A stretch of 6,189 bases of DNA from Prevotella sp. CAG:891. Its GTDB lineage: Bacteria; Bacteroidota; Bacteroidia; Bacteroidales; Bacteroidaceae. How positions within the stretch are numbered: the first letter of the stretch is position 1; each line of letters opens with the position of its first letter. Under the pieces are notes generated by a model that worked only from the letters and a program-made list of their open reading frames with translations, was not told the DNA's origin and did no database searches. Where the stretch lies: positions 19,695 through 25,883 of the forward strand of contig FR901675.1 of NCBI GenBank assembly GCA_000437675.1, read 5' to 3'. Positions 1-4,235 of this stretch are shown here, in pieces. Both the position numbers and the translations under genes were made by a program.

Positions 1-1
1 T

Positions 2-667
2 GCGCTCTTTGCCAATATGCAGCAATGTCTGGGTGCCGTCACGGCGGCATCGACTCCATCGGCTTCCGAACCCGTGACGGGTTGGGGGCGCACGCTGGCG
101 GTTTGTGCCGTGCTGTTGGCGGGCATGTTGGCGGCCTGGCGTCTGCGCGGCAAAAAGTGGGTACGCATCGGTGTGCTGGTGCTGAATGTGGTGGTGCTGG
201 GCTTTTGGAGCGGACAGTTTTTGTCGCTTTCGCTGCTGCGTGGCTGGATTGCCAACGGACTCGACCCACTGGCCTACCTGCCGATGGTGTGTGTGCTGGG
301 TGTGGCGCTGATCATGCCTTTTTTCGGCCGTCACCGTCATTACTGCACCTGGGTGTGTCCGTACGGCAGTTTGCAGGAACTGGCCGGACGTTTGCCTTTG
401 CCTAAAATTCCGTGTAGTCTGCGTGTGTTCCGCATCATGTCGCGTGTGCGCATGGGGGTGCTCAGCCTACTGCTGTTGTTACTTTGGACGGGTGTCGGGG
501 GCTTTTTGCTCAACTACGAGCCGTTCACCTTCTTTGCTTACCAAAGTGTGCCTCCGGTGGTCATGGTGTTGGGCTTGCTGTTTGTGGTGGCCAGTTGCTT
601 TGTGCCGAACCTTTGGTGCAAGGCATGCTGCCCGGTGGGTGCCTTGCTCGATTTGAGCGATAAATAA
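2..667 (+). CDS. C-terminal part of a NosR/NapH/PceC-type membrane iron-sulfur protein (5'-truncated by window edge)
   Basis: The frame is open from the left edge (A-L-F-A-N precedes the first Met at 17), so the gene very likely begins upstream. Residues below count from that Met. Five hydrophobic segments are visible at about 26-41, 51-70, 86-103, 146-166 and 180-197. Two CX3CP motifs follow helices 3 and 5: C110-TWV-C114-P and C201-KAC-C205-P. With two helices between them, both clusters should lie on the same membrane face. Paired CX3CP motifs in a polytopic protein are the hallmark of the NosR, NapH and PceC families (Fer4_5-type domain), which pass electrons between the quinone pool or cytoplasm and extracytoplasmic redox partners. 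NosR and PceC proteins carry an N-terminal FMN-binding domain; if present here it is outside the window. The nitroreductase gene 33 bp downstream is a plausible partner. The family assignment is strong, but substrate and partner are inferred. Confidence 0.82.
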   Translation, partial: ALFANMQQCLGAVTAASTPSASEPVTGWGRTLAVCAVLLAGMLAAWRLRGKKWVRIGVLVLNVVVLGFWSGQFLSLSLLRGWIANGLDPLAYLPMVCVLGVALIMPFFGRHRHYCTWVCPYGSLQELAGRLPLPKIPCSLRVFRIMSRVRMGVLSLLLLLLWTGVGGFLLNYEPFTFFAYQSVPPVVMVLGLLFVVASCFVPNLWCKACCPVGALLDLSDK

Positions 668-700
668 TTACGTTGCTAACCAACCATTTTTTTTCTTGAT

Positions 701-1330
701 ATGGACAAGTTCAAAATTGTTTCGCTCACACTTTCCGTGGCGTTGCTGGCCTCGTTGGTACGCCTGGTTTATGTTTCGAAAAAGCAAACGCCTGCTGCCG
801 ACAAGGCGCAAACGGTGATGCAGAACATACTGCAACGCAAAAGTGTGCGCAGTTTTACGTCGGAACCGGTGAGCCGCGAACAAATCGACACGTTGCTTCG
901 CGCGGCCATGGCTGCTCCGACGGGGCGCGACATGCGTCCGTGGAAGTTTGTGGTCATTGATGAGCGTGCCCTGCTCGACACGCTGGGTTCCCGTCTGCCC
1001 TATGCCAAAATGCTGACGCAGGCTCCGGCGGCCATTGTGGTGTGCGGCGACCTTTCGGTGACTGATGCTCAAGGCAAACCATCGACAAACTGGACGTTCG
1101 ACTGTTCGGCGGCTACCGAAAATCTGCTTCTGGCGGCCGAGGCCATGAACCTGGGTGCTGTGTGGACGGGGGTGCATCCTTACCCCGAACGCATCGAGGC
1201 GGTTAAGCAAACCTTGCAACTGCCCGAACACATTGTACCGCTATGCGTAGTGCCCATCGGACATCCCAAAGGCAATGCGCAGCCCAAGGATAAATTCAAT
1301 GCCGACAACGTGCGTTACAATGGCTGGTAA
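701..1330 (+). CDS. Nitroreductase-family flavoprotein with N-terminal membrane anchor
   Basis: This 209-residue protein has a hydrophobic N-terminal segment (about residues 6-25) and then an FMN-dependent nitroreductase domain (about 38-209). Family features include R46-KSVRSF-52 (FMN phosphate-binding type motif), A72-PTGRDMRPW-81, the A109-AIVVCGD stretch, a D134-CSAATENLL helix start, G152-AVWTGVHP-160 and P185-IGHP. The family reduces nitro compounds, quinones or flavins with NAD(P)H, but the physiological substrate cannot be told from sequence. Most family members are soluble and about 170-220 aa without an anchor, so the N-terminal helix is notable. No lipobox cysteine is visible. Charges flank the helix on both sides (K3, K5 before; R21, K27, K28 after), so topology is ambiguous. 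The gene starts 33 bp after the iron-sulfur membrane protein with no terminator between, suggesting co-transcription. No Shine-Dalgarno sequence is seen; a T-rich run precedes the ATG. Confidence 0.88.
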   Translation: MDKFKIVSLTLSVALLASLVRLVYVSKKQTPAADKAQTVMQNILQRKSVRSFTSEPVSREQIDTLLRAAMAAPTGRDMRPWKFVVIDERALLDTLGSRLPYAKMLTQAPAAIVVCGDLSVTDAQGKPSTNWTFDCSAATENLLLAAEAMNLGAVWTGVHPYPERIEAVKQTLQLPEHIVPLCVVPIGHPKGNAQPKDKFNADNVRYNGW

Positions 1331-1499
1331 TCGGCACTTTGCGCAAGGATATTTTAAAGTATAGGTTGATTGGGTAGACACTGTTTAAATTGTAAGCAGC
1401 TTCTTAGTTCTCCCGAATGATGTTCAACCTCTACTCACCTGTTTCATCCAATCATTTTCAAACACTCAAAAACTACATTCAAGCGTACTTCCAATTCGT
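1331..1499. other. Intergenic region between nitroreductase and transporter genes, no clear signal
   Basis: This 169-bp gap contains no convincing reading frame, no stem followed by a T tract, and no TAnnTTTG box. Small palindromes occur (TTGCGCAA at 1339-1346), and a weak ACTTT/AAAGT pairing at 1336-1360 is possible. The closest match to a -7 box is TACATTCA shortly before the transporter start, with two mismatches, so I do not call a promoter. Whether the transporter gene is read through from upstream is undecided. Confidence 0.5.
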
Positions 1500-2390
1500 A
1501 TGAAAAACGCTACATTCATTGGCATCACCGTTGCCCTTTTTGCAGCTATTTGCTATGGTTTTATTCCTTTTTTCACGCTTCCGCTGAAAATTGATGCTGC
1601 AAACAATCCCAACCTCATGTCCGACCCTTCCATTCTGTTTTACCGCTTTGGCTTTGCTGCGCTGCTCATTGGTTGCGGCATGCTGGCCATGCGCAAGGAT
1701 TTCAGGATAACGCGCGGCGAAGCGGTCACACTGATTTACTTGTCGTTCATTTCGGATGGTTCGGCCTTGTTTCTGATCGACGGCTACAACTACATGAGCA
1801 GTGGTGTAGCCACGACGCTTCACTTCATGTATCCGGTGGTCACGGCTTTGGTCATGATGACTTTTTATCATGAAGCTCGGCGCATAAGCACCATTTTGGC
1901 CATCATCATGGCTGTGGGTGGGGTGGCCATTCTGTCGTGGGACCCTACGGGCAACACGAGTGTGCGCGGTGTAATCATTGTGCTCATTTCGGCTGTGTGC
2001 TATGCGCTTTACCTCATTCGTGTAAACCGTTCGCGTGCGGCCAACATGGACAGCTTGAAACTGGTGTTCTACGTCATGTTCTTCGGTGCGCTGATTTTTG
2101 GCGCCGAGGCCATGCGTCAAGGTGTGTTCCAACCCATCGGCACAGCACTTCAGCTGCGTAACCTGGCTTTTCTGGCGGTGATTTGTACGGTAATTACCAA
2201 CATTTCGCTCGTTGTAGCCGTGAAACGCATTGGCAGCACCATGACGGCGGTGATTGGTGCGCTCGAACCGCTGACGGCGGTAATCATCGGTTGCCTGGTG
2301 TTCAACGAGGCTTTCACCTGGCAGGTGGCTATGGGCATTTTGCTCATCATTCCGGCGGTAATGATGATTATATGGACGCGCCGACGATAA
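1500..2390 (+). CDS. EamA/DMT-superfamily transporter
   Basis: This 296-residue, very hydrophobic protein has about ten predicted helices in two homologous halves, the usual architecture and length of the drug/metabolite transporter (EamA, formerly DUF6) family. The first half ends with the typical fourth-helix block around residues 101-124 (G102-VATTLHFMYPVV, then YHE). The second half repeats it around 244-290 (I244-GSTMTAVIGALEPLTAVI, then FNEAF and a final helix). The short basic tail TRRR fits a cytoplasmic C-terminus. Family members move amino acids, metabolites or nucleotide sugars, and the substrate cannot be deduced here. The start ATG follows CCAATTCGT, with no Shine-Dalgarno sequence. 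The gene stands alone: 169 bp separate it from the nitroreductase gene and 389 bp from fabI, which has its own promoter. A long hairpin with a T tract begins 72 bp after the stop and may end its transcript. Confidence 0.9.
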   Translation: MKNATFIGITVALFAAICYGFIPFFTLPLKIDAANNPNLMSDPSILFYRFGFAALLIGCGMLAMRKDFRITRGEAVTLIYLSFISDGSALFLIDGYNYMSSGVATTLHFMYPVVTALVMMTFYHEARRISTILAIIMAVGGVAILSWDPTGNTSVRGVIIVLISAVCYALYLIRVNRSRAANMDSLKLVFYVMFFGALIFGAEAMRQGVFQPIGTALQLRNLAFLAVICTVITNISLVVAVKRIGSTMTAVIGALEPLTAVIIGCLVFNEAFTWQVAMGILLIIPAVMMIIWTRRR

Positions 2391-2423
2391 GCAGCTAAAT
2401 GCTGATAATCAGTTTGAACGCCA

Positions 2424-2439
2424 ACTTCATGGCTTCGCC
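2424..2439. repeat. Copy 1 of a 16-bp sequence shared by two intergenic regions
   Basis: ACTTCATGGCTTCGCC occurs here, 33 bp after the transporter stop, and again identically at 5527-5542 between queA and the Nudix gene. Both copies are non-coding and have the same orientation relative to the flanking genes. The flanking bases do not match well. A second GCCTCAGGC mini-palindrome (2437-2445) overlaps the end of this copy only. Confidence 0.7.
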
Positions 2440-2462
2440 TCAGGCTGACGCGTAATGTACTT

Positions 2463-2547
2463 AAAGTGCAGAAACTGTTTCTGATTTTTCACGCTCACCG
2501 AATACGTGGAGCTGTGGAAAATGGAAATGGTTTCTGCACTTTTTTTT
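2463..2547 (+). terminator. Very long hairpin followed by T8; probable terminator of the transporter gene
   Basis: AAAGTGCAGAAAC (2463-2475) is perfectly complementary to GTTTCTGCACTTT (2530-2542), and the second arm runs into eight T residues (2540-2547). Pairing continues inward. With G-U wobbles, 2476-2483 pairs with 2522-2529. Then 2486-2498 pairs with 2506-2521 with three single-base bulges, leaving a loop of seven bases (2499-2505). This gives roughly 34 pairs in one 80-nt stem-loop, far longer than a usual intrinsic terminator. Terminator function is inferred from the T tract and position. A mobile miniature element or a structured small RNA are alternatives. Confidence 0.65.
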
Positions 2548-2609
2548 GCCTAAATTTCACCGTTGATTACCGTCGGCAAACGGCTTGTTTTCATTTTTTA
2601 AAGGTAAAA

Positions 2610-2641
2610 TTTGGCTGAACTGCACAAATTACGTAATTTTG
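2610..2641 (+). promoter_or_regulatory. Bacteroidetes-type promoter for fabI
   Basis: A perfect TAnnTTTG -7 box, TAATTTTG at 2634-2641, lies 20 bp after a TTTG -33 element at 2610-2613. This matches the Bacteroidetes primary sigma factor consensus. Transcription should begin near 2647, giving fabI a leader of about 130 nt. No experimental start site is known from the sequence alone. Confidence 0.75.
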
Positions 2642-2647
2642 CGCACA

Positions 2648-2779
2648 GAAAGCAGACAAATCAGTACCTATGTGGCAGAGGTTGTTAGCATTTTTTGCAA
2701 CCGCTGTTTGGGTGTGAACCGGCTTTGGTTAGTTCACAATGAGGTCTGAATTGCTAACGAAACAAATAATACAACGAAT
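2648..2779 (+). promoter_or_regulatory. Structured fabI leader with alternative pairings
   Basis: Several complementary segments lie between the predicted transcription start and the fabI ATG. TGTGAAC (2713-2719) pairs with GTTCACA (2732-2738) over a 12-nt loop. GTTAGCA (2684-2690) pairs with TGCTAAC (2752-2758), and with adjacent U-A and U-G pairs this stem would enclose the first hairpin. GGTTG (2680-2684) can instead pair locally with CAACC (2698-2702), which competes for the start of the long-range stem. The last 20 bases before the ATG are A-rich and unpaired, as is usual for translation starts in this phylum. No known riboswitch class is recognised, and regulation is an inference. Confidence 0.45.
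2670..2717 (+). CDS. Possible 15-codon upstream reading frame in the fabI leader
   Basis: An ATG about 23 nt after the predicted transcription start opens a 15-codon frame, MWQRLLAFFATAVWV, ending at TGA (2715-2717). Its stop lies inside the left arm of the 2713-2738 hairpin, and its codons cover the segment that can pair with 2752-2758. A ribosome on this frame would therefore affect leader folding. There is no biased run of one amino acid as in classical attenuation peptides, and a chance frame of this size is common. It is listed as a possibility only. Confidence 0.2.
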   Translation: MWQRLLAFFATAVWV

Positions 2780-3637
2780 ATGACTCACAACTTATTGCAA
2801 GGAAAGCGCGGTATCATTTTCGGCGCGCTCAACGAAGAATCTATCGCATGGAAGGTGGCTGAAAAGGCTGCTGCTGAAGGCGCACAAATTACCCTGAGCA
2901 ACACGCCGATGGCACTGCGTATGGGTACGCTCGACAAATTGGCCGAAAAAATCGGTGCTACCATCATTCCGGCTGATGCTACCAGCGTCGAGGACCTGCA
3001 AAAGGTGTTTGAAGAATCAATGAACGTGTTGGGTGGCAAGGTCGACTTCGTACTCCACTCTATCGGTATGAGCCCGAACGTGCGCAAACACCGTCGCTAC
3101 GACGACTTGGACTATGGTTACTTGCAGAAGACGCTCGATATTTCGGCTATCTCGTTCCACAAAATGCTTCAGGTGGCTAAGAAGCTCGATGCCATTGCCG
3201 AATATGGTTCAGTCGTTGCACTGAGCTACGTGGCTGCACAGCGTACGTTCTTTGGCTACAACGACATGGCTGATGCCAAGAGCATGCTCGAAAGCATTGC
3301 CCGTTCGTTTGGCTACATCTACGGTCGCGAAAAGCACGTGCGTATCAACACCATCTCGCAAAGCCCCACGGCTACTACGGCGGGTAAGGGTATCAAGGAC
3401 ATGGACAACTTGATGGACTTTGCCGACAAGATGTCGCCTCTGGGCAATGCCAACGCTGAGGAATGTGCTGACTACTGCGTAATGATGTTCTCTGACTTCA
3501 CGCGCAAGGTTACGATGCAGAACCTCTTCCACGATGGTGGTTTCTCAAGCATGGGTATGAGTTTGCGTGCCATGAACCAGTACGCTCGCGACTTGAAACC
3601 TTACGAGGACGAGAACGGTAAGATTATCTACGGCTAA
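2780..3637 (+). CDS. fabI: Enoyl-[acyl-carrier-protein] reductase (NADH), FabI
   Basis: FabI catalyses the last step of each fatty-acid elongation cycle, reducing trans-2-enoyl-ACP with NADH in the cytoplasm. The 285-residue protein is an atypical short-chain dehydrogenase. It has an N-terminal nucleotide-binding strand-turn (G8-KRGIIFGALNEESIA-23, the FabI form of the Rossmann glycine motif), D90-FVLHSIG-96, and the catalytic Y-x6-K pair Y160/K167, with Y150 matching the second conserved tyrosine (Y146, Y156, K163 in E. coli). G96 and M163 correspond to E. coli G93 and M159, positions known for triclosan resistance changes. Both have the sensitive-type residue, so triclosan binding is expected to be possible. 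The protein is about 20 residues longer than E. coli FabI, mostly at the C-terminus (Y268 onward, ending DENGKIIYG), which I believe is normal in Bacteroidetes. The ATG follows an A-rich stretch. It is monocistronic, with its own promoter and terminator. Confidence 0.97.
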   Translation: MTHNLLQGKRGIIFGALNEESIAWKVAEKAAAEGAQITLSNTPMALRMGTLDKLAEKIGATIIPADATSVEDLQKVFEESMNVLGGKVDFVLHSIGMSPNVRKHRRYDDLDYGYLQKTLDISAISFHKMLQVAKKLDAIAEYGSVVALSYVAAQRTFFGYNDMADAKSMLESIARSFGYIYGREKHVRINTISQSPTATTAGKGIKDMDNLMDFADKMSPLGNANAEECADYCVMMFSDFTRKVTMQNLFHDGGFSSMGMSLRAMNQYARDLKPYEDENGKIIYG

Positions 3638-3675
3638 TTGCTCCGAACCTTACTTTTCATTATTTCATAAAAATG

Positions 3676-3728
3676 CGCCTGTCGCTCCGCAAACTGCTTG
3701 GTTTGGCGGAACGACAGGCGTTTTTTTT
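3676..3728 (+). terminator. Intrinsic terminator of fabI
   Basis: CGCCTGTCG (3676-3684) pairs with CGACAGGCG (3712-3720). After one C-A mismatch the stem continues as TCCGC/GCGGA (3686-3690 with 3706-3710), then AAAC/GTTT with one bulged G, closing a six-base loop. Eight T residues (3721-3728) follow at once. It begins 39 bp after the fabI stop and is a textbook rho-independent terminator. Confidence 0.93.
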
Positions 3729-3896
3729 ACCCCTTACGCAGCGGCCGTCTTGCTCATGGGCCTCAGTACGTTGCAAACTGGTTGGCGGTGCGAAGTGGAA
3801 GAAAAGATGCTCTAAATGCAAAATTAAATTAAAGAGCAAAATGCTAAAATACTTGCTATTTTCGTAGGTTTTGGGCAGAACGAAGGACTTTGGAAA
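3729..3896. other. Gene-free spacer, composition shift near 3815
   Basis: No supportable gene is seen here. The first 85 bases are GC-rich like the coding regions, and the rest is strongly AT-rich. Short open frames exist on both strands, but none shows a start context, a recognisable domain or amino-acid composition that argues for coding. No RNA gene was recognised. Confidence 0.5.
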
Positions 3897-4001
3897 ACTA
3901 ATTCCGCGATTCTGAAAATTAGTTCCGACCTAGTTGAAATTAGTTCCGACCTAGTTCGAATTAGTTCCGAGCTAGTTCGAATTAGTTCCGAGCTAGTTAC
4001 A
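3897..4001. repeat. 21-bp tandem repeat, four good units plus one degenerate unit
   Basis: Four adjacent 21-bp units lie at 3918-3938, 3939-3959, 3960-3980 and 3981-4001, sharing the core ATTAGTTCCGANCTAGTT. A diverged unit in exact register precedes them at 3897-3917 (its TTCCG at 3902, the others at 3923, 3944, 3965 and 3986). Each unit holds two TAGTT half-sites. They start at 3920, 3931, 3941, 3952, 3962, 3973, 3983 and 3994, alternating 11 and 10 bp. Junctions between later units form the near-palindrome CTAGTTCGAATTAG (3951-3964 and 3972-3985). The function is unknown. The array lies about 180 bp upstream of the queA promoter. Confidence 0.92.
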
Positions 4002-4155
4002 ACAAGCTTGAAACTAATGATTATCAGCACTTTCAGAAAAACAGACCAGAAGGGATTCCCGAACGCTTATTTTTACGCTACGAAGAACAATCTTGGAACT
4101 AATATATTCACAAAAATTATTTTTTTAGCTACAACCCCAATTAGGCGGCGCCTCG

Positions 4156-4193
4156 GCAAAGCTAAAGAAAAGCTTGTTTTTCTTTTGCTTTGC
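4156..4193. repeat. 38-nt near-perfect palindrome overlapping the queA -33 region
   Basis: GCAAAGC (4156-4162) pairs with GCTTTGC (4187-4193). After a single T-T mismatch, AAAGAAAA (4164-4171) pairs with TTTTCTTT (4178-4185), then G-T, closing a four-base loop CTTG (4173-4176). That is 16 pairs out of 17. The right arm contains the proposed -33 element of the queA promoter. No T tract follows, so it is not a usual terminator on the + strand. An operator or a promoter-associated repeat are both possible. Confidence 0.8.
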
Positions 4194-4214
4194 ACTCGGC
4201 TTGCACTAACTTTG
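4183..4214 (+). promoter_or_regulatory. Bacteroidetes-type promoter for queA
   Basis: A perfect TAnnTTTG box, TAACTTTG at 4207-4214, is preceded by TTTTG at 4183-4187 with a 19-bp spacer. Predicted transcription starts near 4220, leaving a leader of only about 15 nt, A-rich (AAAATAAATAAA) before the queA ATG. Confidence 0.75.
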
Positions 4215-4217
4215 CAC
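4190..4217. repeat. Three TTGCAC copies at 11-bp spacing across the queA promoter
   Basis: TTGCAC starts at 4190, 4201 and 4212, exactly 11 bp apart. The third copy overlaps the -7 box and the first lies inside the right arm of the upstream palindrome. Such helically spaced copies could be binding sites for a regulator, or may reflect the TTTGC core of the promoter itself. Confidence 0.6.
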
Positions 4218-4235
4218 CAAAATAAATAAACTATC

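Noticed and set aside
1479..2132. A 217-codon - strand frame opposite the transporter gene
   Set aside because: The translation is His/Arg/Asn-rich low complexity, the complement of hydrophobic codons, while the + strand frame is a clear EamA transporter.
2648..2779. Known riboswitch in the fabI leader
   Set aside because: The stems do not match the layout of any riboswitch class I can recognise, so it is listed only as a structured leader.
3673..3867. A 64-codon + strand frame after fabI
   Set aside because: It starts inside the fabI terminator hairpin and runs through its T tract (giving a Phe-Phe-Leu run), so it is unlikely to be translated.
3918..4001. CRISPR array
   Set aside because: The units are directly adjacent with no variable spacers, and no cas gene is present in the window.
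4018..4029. 12-bp match (reverse complement) to 2400-2411, TGCTGATAATCA
   Set aside because: About one or two 12-bp matches on either strand are expected by chance in a window of this size.
3824..4030. A 68-codon - strand frame whose repeat part reads as heptads (SELIRTS-type)
   Set aside because: The heptads follow automatically from a 21-bp tandem repeat. The frame starts with GTG, has no promoter, and its flanks show no protein-like pattern. A coiled-coil peptide cannot be excluded but is not supported.
4215..4235. preQ1 riboswitch in front of queA
   Set aside because: The leader from the predicted start site is only about 15 nt and A-rich, too short for the preQ1 aptamer.
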